From assembly GCA_963932465.1 (NCBI GenBank), contig OZ010800.1, forward strand, positions 97,483,307-97,547,306: DNA of 64,000 nucleotides, written 5' to 3'. The notes beneath the pieces are model-generated. The model searched no databases. It was not told the origin of the DNA and saw only the letters and a list, made by a program, of their open reading frames with translations. Shown here in pieces: positions 46,907-57,540 of this stretch. This DNA is from Maratus speciosus. Taxonomy: Eukaryota > Arthropoda > Arachnida > Araneae > Salticidae. The first letter of the stretch is position 1. The number at the start of each line of letters is the position of its first letter. Made by a program: the position numbers and the translations under genes.

Positions 46907-47687
46907 TGAAACAAAAAATCGTAATATATTTGCTCGGGAGCGCTATGCGCTTTTGCATCTAATCATGATGAATATTTTGTCAAATAATATTTGAAACTTT
47001 ATTTTTACACTAATAAATTAGGTAAGAAAGTGAAGTAAGAAAGGTCTTTTGCTCATTCTTATATCAACCTTATTTTGTGTGCCTTCTGTAGCTCAAGACA
47101 TCATCATAATTTATTAAAGAATAAATAATCCTTTGATATTATCCAGGATGACGTTACGCATATTATGGCTTTAAGATCTGTATATTATGTTGTGTATTTT
47201 TTTTTTTTTTTGTACTGCATTAAAGTAAGATATAGGGAAATTATAATAAGCATTTTACACATTTTGGAGCTCAACAACACAGCTCCTTTCACTATGGATT
47301 ACATTATACAACTACATAAGAAAAATTAATACATATAAAATATCTGCGTAAATAATGGGTTTTTAGAGTCATAAATTGATATTTAGTTTAATGTATTTTA
47401 GTGCATAATAAAGTTGATTTATATCTGGAATAACCACTTCACTTAAACATTAGTTATTATGCGCTTAATTGAAATGTCCTTGTAAAGTTTTTCTGAGTTG
47501 AAAGATAAATGTTTATTTATATGATTTGTTGGAGCTAATCAGGAAGCAATCTTTCTTTAAAATGATTTGGGAATTGTGAAATTGACAGTTATTGCTATTT
47601 GCAAACACAGTAATAATAATAATGTAATGATAATTATTTAAGGAGATGTATGGTTTCTTTTCCCTGTAGGGATCAATACTTCTAATA
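46907..47687 (-). repeat. copia 5' LTR
   Basis: About 781 bp, paired with 42018-42789. It contains a T run at about 47199-47212 and ends in TCTAATA on the plus strand next to AAAAA. A primer binding site just inside (plus strand left of 46907) was not recognised with confidence. Confidence 0.88.
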
Positions 47688-47692
47688 AAAAA

Positions 47693-48450
47693 CTCATGGT
47701 AGTTGAAGTCAAAGAAATTTATTTTCGTTCATGTAGTAGCTGAAGGACTTAAGAAGTAGTTAGAGAAGAAAAGCTAGTGAACGGGACCATTTTTAAGGAA
47801 GCTATAATAAGGGGACCAAAAGGGGCCAACTATTAGCTGAGAGGAGGACCCTTAAATATATCTTTGTACTTAGAGCTTTAGATCTTCAATTATTCAAAGG
47901 CATGGGAGTATGGATTATTCGTTAGAATAATAATTTAAATACATGTGCAACAAATGAATAAATGCTTAAGAAGGAGGGCTTAGGTCCCAATCAAAATAAG
48001 AGGGTGTAGGTCCAGGGGGAAGAGACCAACAAAAAAAATTTAAATTATGCACTGTGAACGTGAGAATCTTAGGGATGAAAAATGCATGGCGTAACAAAAA
48101 GTTCAAGATCCCTGACCAGGACCACCGGGCTCTAGGAGGGGAGTGATGGTCTTAACTGTATTGTAGAAATGGGAGAATAACTAAATGACAAAAGGTTACC
48201 AAAAATGAAAATAGGATTAAAAAGAAGCAATTTATTAACAATTTAGGGCGCAATCACTTCAAGAGGTACTGTACCGTGCCCAGATGAACCGGTCTTAACT
48301 GGAATGTAGAAATGGGGGAAAATCTAATTGGGGAATTGGCCCTAAAAAGGAAGAATGTGAAATAAATAGAGGGCAAGATAAATAATTTAGGGTATAAAAA
48401 CTTAATGAGGACCAAGGGCCAAGGCCCTTAAACAATTAAAGTCTGAGGCT
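47693..48450 (-). repeat. Second satellite, inverted copies, right of copia
   Basis: Continues the monomer cut at 42017 (TTCGTTCATGTAGTAGCTG, GGGACCATTTTTAAGGAAGC) and adds further inverted monomers (CTTAACTGGAATGTAGAAATG at about 48294). It becomes degenerate toward 48450. Confidence 0.88.
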
Positions 48451-48719
48451 CAGGTACATCAGCACCGGTTACGGACTGTCGTCAACTAAATTTTCAGATT
48501 TCTACGTGCTTCTACTTCTAAAACTTCTACTTGTGGTTGAATTTGCTAGCCATCGTACACAGACGCACACACTCAGATACACACATGCACAGCCAAACTT
48601 TCTTTTTTTGTATAGATTTCATTCAATTTTCTTTGCTAAAGCCTGGGTTATCGTCATATCCGATCTCGCTAAAAACTTTTTTCTGCAGTTAAATATGAAA
48701 ACCCTTTTTTAGTAACAGA
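48451..48719. other. Cap and CA-rich tail of the inverted satellite
   Basis: TTTGCTAGCCATCGTACACAG (about 48542) followed by CACACACTCAGATACACACA. This mirrors the outer edge of the plus-orientation array, whose reverse complement reads TTTCGCTATCCATCGCTGAC then (CA)n. The 68-codon frame at 48506-48712 spans this and is not a gene. Confidence 0.65.
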
Positions 48720-49180
48720 CGAGCTATTGACGTTTTAATGCATATGTATAAGCAATTAATGATGATCGAGTAAAAGTACTGATTTATGAAGTTGATGAGT
48801 TACTGATAATTTAGTACATATCAATAACAAATAAATATTACTTCCTTTAACAAAAACAAACATTTATAAGGCTGGCGAATTACTGATCTTTTAATATATA
48901 AATTACATTAAGTAAATTTGCTGGGCATAATAACGGATTTATGAGAATGTCAAGTTATCAAGATTGGATATGTGTAATTCATTAATGAGTAAAGATAATT
49001 GTTTAAATAAAGACATAGATTTACAAGCATGAGGAATTATCAAGGTTTAAGCGACTAATTAGCATTCGATATATAATGAAACATATTAATGAATGTGGCA
49101 AGTTATCCAGTTTTTAGCGCATATGTATAAATAATAATATTTGATTAATTAAGAACACTTATTTATAGAGGTTTATAGAG
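48720..49180. repeat. Diverged ~70-83-bp tandem repeats
   Basis: A GA(G/A)TTA(C/T)(T/C)(G/A)A phrase after TTTATAAGG/TTTATGA-like sequence recurs near 48793, 48876, 48949, 49031 and 49100, usually followed by an ATATGTATAA(AT) motif. One more unit lies at about 49935-50010 (TTTATAAGGATGTCGAGTTATC). Highly diverged. Confidence 0.55.
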
Positions 49181-50564
49181 GTTATAGAGGTACTTATTCG
49201 GTTTTATTTTCGACCCAAAATCAGAATTTCGGCGAAAATGTTCTAAAACATTCAGCAGGACCGAATCGCGACATAAACTATCTGTATTCCAAAAATCTCG
49301 TTTCTTCTTTCGAAAATTTTCAACATGACTCATTGATTTGAGTTTATCCTCTCAAATGAGACTATCTTTATTTATTGCTGTGGACGTCACGGGTTATAAT
49401 TTTCAGTCATGACTGACTCAAGACGTGTACGCAAATCATAAAGCAAACAACGCATATAAGACTAAACTTTGAAGACGTTTTTCACGCGCTCATTAAAAGT
49501 TGCAGACGTAACAGTAGTAACAGAAAAATTTTAGTTTCAAACCACAGAAGTGTTTCAAAAACTGTTTTAGAAAGTTCTACTATAACAGATGACCCTTTAG
49601 AAAATCATTATAAAAGAGAAATCGAGGTATCTATACCTAAAACCTTTTTAATTAGATGAAATTTTTATAGTTAGAGAATTATTCCGTGTCGTTGATGAAT
49701 TAATTACTATTATTTTATATGAAAGAAAAAAGTTTTGGTCGGAGTCACAGGGTACTTGAGCCACATGTATAATTGATTAATAATTACGCATTATAATAAA
49801 CACGATTATTAATTAAGAATTATGCATATTTATGTATGGTTTAATTACTTAAAAAATTTTGGACGTTTTCTTTTCGACCAAAAATAGGAAGATTACCGAA
49901 ATTAGGTTTCGATTTCGTTTTCGGTCTATCCTTACTTATTTATAAGGATGTCGAGTTATCGAGTATCCATATAAACTTAATAATTATTAGCATTTTATTA
50001 AGCTATCTGGCTTCTCCCGATTACTTCGGGCTTCTAATTTATGCGAAACTCGAATGAAACGAATGTCGAATTCATATGAATTTTATTCGAAATAACGAAA
50101 CTCTGCCTAGAGTGCCTGGTGTCTACGACACCATACACCGGGCGGGTTGCGCAGAAAAAACTTGTATTTACACCTTCCACCGCTGGGGGCTCAATATGTT
50201 TTAAATGAGCCTCCGACACCGACACGTGTCTCGCTGCCTATGGTGCCGTATAGCAGGAGTGCTGCGCACGCTTAAGTGAATCAAGTAAATCGCTGAAGAA
50301 ATAAGTCAATTTCACTTTTAATTACCAGGATGGCGCACTATGTTCTAAACAATCCACCATCCGAACGAAACTCCGATACTGTGTCCCCTTTGCCTCCGAT
50401 ACCGTGTAGAAAGTATGCTGCGAATGCTCTACAAAATCCTTTAGTTTCACCTACCACCGTCAAGGAGCGAAATATGTTCTATACGAACATCCGACGCTGG
50501 TCTCACTGCATCGGCAGGCAACGTATAGCAGGTTCGCACGTGCTACAAAATAAGTAACTGTAAT
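49181..50564. other. Unique sequence, no gene seen
   Basis: The stretch 50030-50560 is less AT-rich and holds frames of 63 (minus, 50034-50225) and 75 codons (plus, 50330-50557). I see no domain. It contains two related phrases (CGCTGGGGGCTCAATATG and a TCCGACACCG / TCCGACGCTGG doublet) suggesting a diverged local duplication. It could be an old repeat edge next to the 11-bp satellite. Confidence 0.4.
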
Positions 50565-50829
50565 CTAAATATAGCAGAACGGTAACCTAGCTATTACATG
50601 TTATCTAACCGTAACCTAACTGTAATCTAACCGTAACATAACTGTAATCTTACTAAACCAAATTATCCCCTAATTGTAACCTAGATATAACGTAACCTAA
50701 CTGTAAGCCTATCTGTAAGATAAAGTAACATAACGGTAACCTAACTCTGACGTAACCATAGCATAACTGAAACCTAACCTTAACCTAACTGTGACGTAAC
50801 CACAACTTAACAGGAAACTAACCATAACA
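50565..50829. repeat. 11-bp telomere-like satellite, segment 1
   Basis: Repeats of about 11 bp of the form TAACCTAACTG / TAACCTAACCG with many variants (AACATAACTG, CTGTAAGATAAAG). The same satellite continues after the BEL element at 57708, so the two segments were contiguous before insertion. Confidence 0.9.
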
Positions 50830-51034
50830 TGTTAGACTTTACTCATTAAACACAACTATTTGTTGGACTGTATCTCTATTTATTAAAATCACAATACGAT
50901 GAGCGAACACTCTGGTCGCCATCTTACTTCACAAAAACATTATTCTCTATTCCGTTCACTTCACATTTTCAATCCAGAGGAACTCGCGACGCCCTCTTAC
51001 GGGACTTATAAATTCTCTTTTTCAACAATAAACA
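50830..51034 (-). repeat. BEL 3' LTR
   Basis: 205 bp, TGTTAGACTTTACTC to CAACAATAAACA on the plus strand (TG...CA on both strands). It contains CACTCTGGTCGCCATCTTAC and GCGACGCCCTCTTACGGG, identical or nearly so in the 57.5-57.7 kb copy, so the two LTRs are quite similar. The 63-codon frame at 50899-51090 lies in the LTR and is not a gene. Confidence 0.9.
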
Positions 51035-51045
51035 TTCTCCCCCGG
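51035..51045 (-). promoter_or_regulatory. BEL polypurine tract
   Basis: On the minus strand CCGGGGGAGAA lies directly before the 3' LTR, the expected plus-strand primer position. Confidence 0.8.
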
Positions 51046-51124
51046 ATTGAAATATACAAATTTCAATATATCAGAATATTTTTACAATAAACTAAATCTA
51101 CATAGAAATTTTACATAAAAATTT

Positions 51125-53191
51125 CTACAGCAAACAAATATACAGAACATAACAAAAATTCAAATATACAATAATTTTATAACTATTTTGTTTTTCGTTA
51201 TGAATAGGAAGGAAAGCTATTTTTGCAATTGAACGCTTTAATTCGTCTGATTTAGTGCGAACCTTTACTACCCTGACCTTGCCATCTGATCCTGTATAAA
51301 TTTCACTAATGCGGCCTAACGCCCATTTACATATAGGCAAAACATCTTCTTTTACTAATACCATTAATCCTACTGTTAAATTATCTTTTTCCACTACCCA
51401 TTTAGATCTCTGCTGTAACGTATTTAAATAATCTAAACTCCATTTTGCCCAAACTGTCTGGACGACCCTCGTAGTCTTCTCCCAACGGTTTAATCGATTG
51501 ATATTAGTATCAATTAACATTGGTTCAGGTATAGCATTGATGGATCTCCCGATCAAAAAATGACCTGGAGTCAAGACCTCAAAATTATCAAAATCGTTAG
51601 ATAAAGGTGTAAGAGGTCGAGAATTCAAAATGCCCTCTATCTGAATAACTATAGTTTCAAATTCTTCGTAATTAAACCGCAAATCACCTATCACTCGATT
51701 AAGGTGATGTTTAACTGATTTCACACCTGCCTCCCAAAGTCCTACGAATTGGGGAGATTTAGGAGGTATGAATTTCCAGTCAATCTCTTCAGAAATTAGA
51801 TAACTTTCTAAAATTTATCATTTTGTAAAATTGTTTCAGTTTGGAATTTGCTCCCACGAAATTCCTAGCATTATCCGTAAAAATCTTAGAACATTTCCCA
51901 CGTCTAGCTATAAAACGCTTAAGAGTGGCAATCAGAGCATCTGAGTTAAATCCGAGAGAAGCTCTAGATGAATGGCTTGAGTTACAAAACATATGCAAAC
52001 GCAAATAAATATTTTGTTCAATGAACCCTTGCGCTGATTTTTATAGGTTACATACAATGGACCACATAGATCTAAACCGGTACAATTAAATACTGGTGAC
52101 TCATTAATTCTTCCAAAAGGTAATTCACCCATTAGCTGAGAGCATGGAGTTGGTTTTACCTTAAAACAATGAACACAAGAATGCACCGTTTTTGTTGCCA
52201 AATTTCTACCCCCTAGAGGCCAAAATTTTAATCTAACAGAAATCAAGAGTCCTTGGGGACCAACATGAAAAAGACGCTTATGCATAGTAGTAAAATAAAT
52301 CTTACTTAATTTAGAATTTTTCGGCAAAATAGCCGGATGTTTCTGCTCATAAGATACGGAAGCTTTGTTGAGCCTTCCGCCAACACGTAAGATTCCCTTA
52401 TCATCTATAAAGGGATTTAAAATATTAAGATTACCTGTCACAGCCTTTTTACTCCGTAAACATTTTTGTGATACTCTAGTCAAAATGTTTGCAGCTTCCT
52501 TGATTTCTTCGAAAATCAAGTTACCCTTTCTTTTATCAGCATTTCTACAATTGTATATAAATCTGCAAACAAAGGAAAAAATACGTAAAAGTTTATAATA
52601 GTAATTACTAAGATCAAAAAAGTTATCAAAAAAGGATAAATTCTCGGTGGCTAGAAATAAAGTCGTTTCACGGTTATTTTTCCTTTCGGAACATTTCATT
52701 TCACTTAAATAGTTCTGACTTTCACTTTCAGTTAGTAAGTCACTTTCAGAAAAAGATGATTGCAAATAATTCGAGGAAAATTCTGGATCCATCAAAAATT
52801 CGGGGCCTGTAAACCACTTGGAATTGTTCACAAGGGACTCCGCACTTATTCCTCGTGAAAGAAGATCTACTGAGTTGTCTTTAACTGCACAATGAAACCA
52901 TGTTTCTGGTTGAGTTAATCTTTGGATTTCATCCACACGATTGGCAACGAAGGACTTCCATTTTCTGCTGTATCCTTTAATCCAGAATAAAGCTATTTTT
53001 GAATCTACCCATTGATAGATTTTAGAAGTATTTTTACGATCAATTACCCTTTTAATTTCTGATCCTAAGCGAGCTGAGAGTAAAGCACCAATCAACTCTA
53101 AGCATGGCAAAGTTATTCTCTTTACTGGGGCAACTCTGGTTTTAGATGCTATGAAACTAACAGAAACTTGACCGTAATCTTGCACTCTCAA
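51125..53191 (-). pseudogene. BEL pol: RNase H and integrase part
   Basis: The N-terminal part (51932-53191) is the Pao-type RNase H region (RITLPCLELIGALLSARL, YQWVDSKIALFWIKG), then the zinc-binding domain of the integrase (HKRLFHVGPQGLL, VHSCVHCFKVK) and the first catalytic aspartate in CTGLDLCGPLY. A frameshift near 51960 moves to 51789-52004, with the second aspartate in FTDNARNFVGAN. The third acidic residue is in a WEAGVKSVK-type motif at about 51720-51740, which leads into the DUF5641-like C-terminal domain (51125-51724: GHFLIGRSINAIPEP, WSLDYLNTLQQRSKW, PICKWALGRI). Two frame changes break the integrase, so no working enzyme can be read directly. Confidence 0.9.
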
Positions 53192-54333
53192 ATAAACAAC
53201 AGAACCATAAGCCTTTTGACTTGCATCAGAAAAGCAGTGAATTTCAACATTGTTTGTATCAGATGATAGGAAAACAATCTAGGGATTTTAATTTGATTTA
53301 ATTTAGAGAGTTCTGAACACCATTGTGTCCATTTTTCGCAGATGTCAATGGGGAGCTCAGTATCCCAAGACAGCTTGTGGATCCATAAATCTTGGAAAAG
53401 ACATTTAAGTCTTATAGTAAATGGAGATAGAATACCAGTAGGGTCATAAATTCTTCCAGAAGTCTGTAAAACAAACCGCTTAGTATTTTTCTTATTCCTC
53501 AAAAATTCTATTAAACTCGAAATGTCTGTGCTAATAAAATCTTGTTCAACATCCCATGATATTCCTAATACTTTCAATGAATTTATAATTCTATGATTTT
53601 GATCAAATGGATAAATCTCGAACCTTTCTTTCTTCCACCGTTCTAGTAACGATTTGTCATTTGTTAACCATTTCCTCAAATTAAAACTAGTTTGATTCAT
53701 GATTATCTTAGCCTCATATGAAATCTTCAAAGCTTCTTCAATTTTATCGGAACCACTCACCAGATCATCGACATAAAGACAAGTATCAAGGACTTCAAAA
53801 GTTTCTGGATATTGATCCTTAAATTTTCGTATATGCTCTTTTATTGTGGCAGCTAGGAGAAATGGGCTAGCATTTAATCCAAAAAGTAAACGTTTAAAAC
53901 AATACACTTGAATTTTCAAATTATCAGACACTTTATTCGACAGATCTTCGATAACTTTCACAAAGAGAAACCTGACAGCATCTCTGTCCTTTTCAGATAA
54001 TGAAATTTGGATAAATGCTTTCTCCACATCCGCTAAAAGTCCTGTCTTATTCAATCTAAAATTAACGAGCAACTGAAAAATACTAGGAATTAAATTGATA
54101 CCAGGCCACAAACAATCGTTTAAAGAAAGTTGACCTACGTCGTGAGAACTAGCATCAAATACAATGCGTGTTTTCGTGGTAACACTATCTTTTCTAAAAA
54201 CTGCTCGATGTGGCAAATAGAATATGGGTCTGTCTGGTCTAGTTGAATCTAACACTTTTTCAATAATATCACAATCAAGATATTCTTTCAAAATCTCTTT
54301 ATACTGAGAAATCAAATTATCATCGTTTCGCAT
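53188..54333 (-). pseudogene. BEL pol: reverse transcriptase part
   Basis: A 381-codon frame with the Pao reverse transcriptase motifs in order: IFYLPHRAVFRKDSVTTKTR, VFDASSHD, LNDCLWPGIN, LLADVEKAFIQISL, FGLNASPFLLAATI and the catalytic loop CLYVDDLVSG (YVDD). It is followed by the connection region (GISWDVEQDF, RIYDPTGILSPF). Its last 15 or so residues are out of frame: the following RNase H segment resumes in another frame at about 53191. It overlaps the upstream frame near 54312-54333, again through a frameshift. In BEL/Pao elements this domain copies the genomic RNA inside the particle. Confidence 0.92.
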
Positions 54334-55258
54334 TTTATTAAGTAAATATTTAAATCGTTTTCAGAGACCTCATAATTATCGTTTAAATTTGTCCAATCCT
54401 TTTTCCACGGAAGGACTACTTCGTAACGATGATCTTTACAGGAATCTGTTTCTGTAAAAATTTCCAATGCCTTATCTTCATCATTACAGTAAGGATCATC
54501 CCTAATTCCAATCGTTTCTAAATCGAAAGATTTGCTTAATTCTTCTTCTACATTGCAAATTAATCCACAATAATTATCATTATTATCAGTATTTGAATCA
54601 GAGATGCAACCTCCCACCACGTACCCAAATACGGTATTCTGCAAAATGACGCTAGAACTTCTTAAGCGAATTTGACCAGTTCGCAATAATTCATAGAAAC
54701 ATTCAGTCCCTATTAAAACATCTATTTTATTAGGTTCATTTAATTTTGGATCTGCCAATTTCACATCTTTAGGCAGCTCGGAAAATGGAAATCTAAAATA
54801 ATGCCCTGATATAAGGTTTGTTATTTTTGGAACAATCAAAAATGTATTGTTCTCTTATAATCGGCCTTATTCGAAACAGTGGCCCTAATTTTCCATTTGA
54901 CACTTATCTGAGAATCATTCAAACATGAAACAGAAACATTAAATTTCTCCCTTCTAATTCCTAATAATTTTGCAAAGTTATCAGAAATATATGAGTAATT
55001 TGACCCGACATCTATTAATGCACGCGCAAGTATGAATTCACCAGACACATTTTTAATATTAATTAAAGCAGTAGATAAAATAGTGGTTTTCCTCCTTTGA
55101 CACGAATTATTTACAGAAGTGCCTACGAAATCACTGTTCCTATTTTCAAAACACTTAGCTTCGGGATTTAAGCTGTATTTTTCATCCTGGGAGGTAGCAG
55201 ATGTATTCGGAGTCATATCTGACCCCCCTGATGACTGCTGACTGAACTCCATGTCCAT
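54312..55258 (-). pseudogene. BEL aspartic protease region
   Basis: 54836-55258 carries a Pao-type retropepsin (DUF1758-like) segment: ILARALIDVGSNYSYIS, where the usual D-(S/T)-G triad reads D-V-G, probably an inactivating change, and then LLGI. After a frameshift at about 54838 the domain continues in 54312-54839 with KIDVLIGTECFYELL and NTVFGYVVGG, the usual end of the protease. The remaining part is an acidic linker to the reverse transcriptase. This domain would cleave the gag-pol precursor. Confidence 0.85.
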
Positions 55259-55278
55259 TGGTGGAGAATTATTTTTTT

Positions 55279-56425
55279 TTATTGTATGTGAAGGAGAGAT
55301 GAATGACGTTTAAAACAATGCCTACACGAATAATTGGATGTACAGTTTCTTGCAGAATGGTTTGAGTTTGATAAACAGTTGAAACATATTTTGTTTCTTT
55401 TTACGAATTCAATGCGGTCATTGACAGGCAGTTTGTGAAATGCATTGCATTTACACAGTGAATGTGAATCTTTTTTGCAACAAATGCACTTAGAATTCTT
55501 CGCACCAGTGTAAAACGATGCCGCCTTTTCTTTTGGTTGCTTTTTTTGACTGACGGTGTTAACGTTTGTTTTAGAAGCTTCCAAAGTTCTAGCATGATTT
55601 TGTAGAAAGGAAATCAACTCTGAGATTTTCGGCAATTCATCCTTTTTGGATTCTCGTTCCCACCAAAGCTTAGAAGAAGAATCTAATTTTGGAATTAACA
55701 CGTATGCAAATATCGTGTCTGAAAATCCCTCTATTTTTTGCTCAAGAACTTCTAATGACCTAATGCATTCAGTTACCTTGTCTACTAATTTTAAAATAGA
55801 AGACGGATTATCAATTTGAATGGAGGGAAAAGACATAAAACGCTTCAAATGTGCAAATACTTCATCTCGTTTATTCGAAAATCGATCTTCTAAAAGATTC
55901 CATGCTATCGCATAATTAGCATCAGTAATTGGTATCGACTGAATGATCCTTAAAGGATCAGCATGAAGTGATAATTTCAAATAAGAAAGTTTTTGCGAAG
56001 CTGATAAAGCCGAATTATTATGAATACTAGAAATAAAAATGTCTCTAAATGATAACCACTCATGTAATTGCCCACTAAATGTTGGCACATTTAATTTAGG
56101 TAAGCGAATTGTTTCGCTAACATTTTCTTCGCGTTTCGTTAAAACTGGCGCTAACTCACTTACTTTTTTTTTTACAATTAAATATATTTTGTCTATATTC
56201 TCTTGAATAGATTGTTATTCAGATATATATTTATCATCATCTTTATCGTCACAAAGTTGAAACATTTTCCCAAATATCTCAGCAGATTCTTTTTCGAACG
56301 CAGACGATTTTTTCTCGTAAAGTTCCAACTCAAATTTATCTAAACCACTTTTATTCGTGAGCTCATTTGTAGCCTTAGTTACGTTGGATTCCAATATTTT
56401 TTTTTTCTTTTAAAACAGATTCCAT
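55279..56425 (-). pseudogene. BEL gag with DUF1759 and zinc knuckles
   Basis: Starts at ATG 56425 (MESVLKEKK), soon meets a frameshift in an A-run and an in-frame stop near 56215, then an open stretch from about 56205. 55279-56088 holds the DUF1759 capsid-like domain (PTFSGQLHEWLSFRDIF, KLSYLKLSLHADPLRII, AWNLLEDRFSN). It ends with cysteine/histidine clusters typical of the nucleocapsid (CICCKKDSHSLCKCNAFH, ICFNCLSNSNHSARNC, YSCRHCFKRHSSLLH). A stop and a frameshift in an A/T run at about 55262-55278 separate it from the protease frame. Confidence 0.9.
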
Positions 56426-56644
56426 ATTTAAATAATATATCAGAACAAGTACTAATTATAATCAAACAATAAAGAGGTCAGAACTTACCCCTTTACATCG
56501 TATTCAAGGCCGATATTAATAACACTTAGTTCTTTTTTTAATAATGTTCACAAAAAAATATAGATGCAAAATGTTCGAAGGTAAATTTTATGAACATGAT
56601 ATATTTGGCGAAATGAACAACATATCCATAGGGCTCCTTCGCGC

Positions 56645-56656
56645 TCGTACGACCAC
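56645..56656 (-). promoter_or_regulatory. Candidate BEL primer binding site
   Basis: On the minus strand, six bases after the 5' LTR end, the sequence TGGTCGTACGAG begins with the TGG expected for pairing with a tRNA 3' CCA end. I did not identify the tRNA. Confidence 0.45.
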
Positions 56657-56674
56657 AAAATTGTTAGACTTTAC

Positions 56675-57540
56675 AATCGCAGTTACTAGAAATAGATCAA
56701 CATATAGAAAAAAATAGAACACATAAAAAGTATCACGGAAATACAATACAGAAAACATAACACTAAAAGAATTATCATTATAGGTATTCCAAAAGATACA
56801 CAGGGAGAATATCTTATAAATCAAATAAAGCAACATCCAAACATAAAGAAAAGTTCATACATCCAGATTCAAAAAGTAATACAAAAAACTTCGTCAAGAT
56901 ATTATCAACTGCTCCTCGAGGTAGACAAGACAACTTCAGACACACTTTTGAGCATGGAACTTATAAATGTGGGATTACGAAACTGCAGGATTCATCCTTA
57001 CAGGCCAATCATCAGGTGTGCGAACTGTCAATTGTACGGACACTCCGAAAGTAACTGCAGGAGAAATTCAATATTCGCATTCTGTGCGATGGGTCATCAG
57101 ACCACTAGTTGCATGAATATAAACAAACAGGATCTCAGAAACTGTGCAAATTGTATAAACTTACCAAATTATTATAAACACACAGCGAACTCAACACAAT
57201 GCCCCACCTTTATGAATCAGATTAAATACAGGAATGACATTTCCAGTCCAGGCACTAGTGGCCTTGGTGGTGGTGGCTGGTTTTGATGGGACTAGTTATA
57301 ACTACAAGGTGTATGAACTTATACATGAACTTATATGAACACTTAACTTTAAAAAGTTGTGGGTAATCTATAAACCCTCGTTTGTACATAACAATATTTA
57401 GAATAGTTATAATTAATCTTAAAACTTATTTGTTTCCAAAGGGTTCCGCAGGTAGTAAAACTTTTCCCTACCCTGGGCTTGGGGGTTACACCCAACCATA
57501 AGCCAAAAGCGGGTTCCCAGGGTGGGTGCTTACTTACTTA
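56675..57540 (+). mobile_element. LINE fragment inserted in the BEL LTR
   Basis: Plus-strand segment with a gag-like ORF1 part and a tail rich in GC (GGGTTCCGCAGGTAGTAAAAC, CCCTGGGCTTGGGGG) ending in (TTAC)3 at the junction with the LTR. A simple-repeat 3' end is usual for LINEs. It lacks the endonuclease and reverse transcriptase, so it is internally deleted or otherwise rearranged, not just 5' truncated. Confidence 0.7.
56760..57286 (+). pseudogene. LINE ORF1 (gag-like, zinc knuckle) fragment
   Basis: About 56770-56947 reads IIIIGIPKDTQGEYLINQI, SSYIQIQKVIQKTSSRYYQ, a PRE_C2HC-like domain of Jockey/X-element-type ORF1 proteins. 56948-57286 continues with C2HC knuckles: IIRCANCQLYGHSESNC, then FAFCAMGHQTTSC and LRNCANCINLPNYYKHTANS with the H..C ending. 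Such proteins bind the LINE RNA. The reading frame runs into a GGTGGTGGTGG stretch and stops. It lacks its N-terminus and everything downstream. Confidence 0.75.

Larger units (their letters stand above)
42018..47687 (-). mobile_element. Complete but decayed Ty1/copia retrotransposon
   Basis: 5670 bp with direct LTRs at both ends, an internal gag-pol region on the minus strand in copia order (gag, integrase, reverse transcriptase, RNase H) and a 5-bp flanking repeat AAAAA (42013-42017 and 47688-47692). It sits inside a satellite monomer: joining the flanks gives a sequence matching the monomer at about 41250-41300. The LTRs differ by many substitutions and small indels and the coding region is broken repeatedly, so it is an old, dead copy. 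Confidence 0.93.

Noticed and set aside
50330..50557. 75-codon plus-strand frame with less AT-rich composition
   Set aside because: No domain, no partner frames and a local duplication crosses it; insufficient support for a gene.
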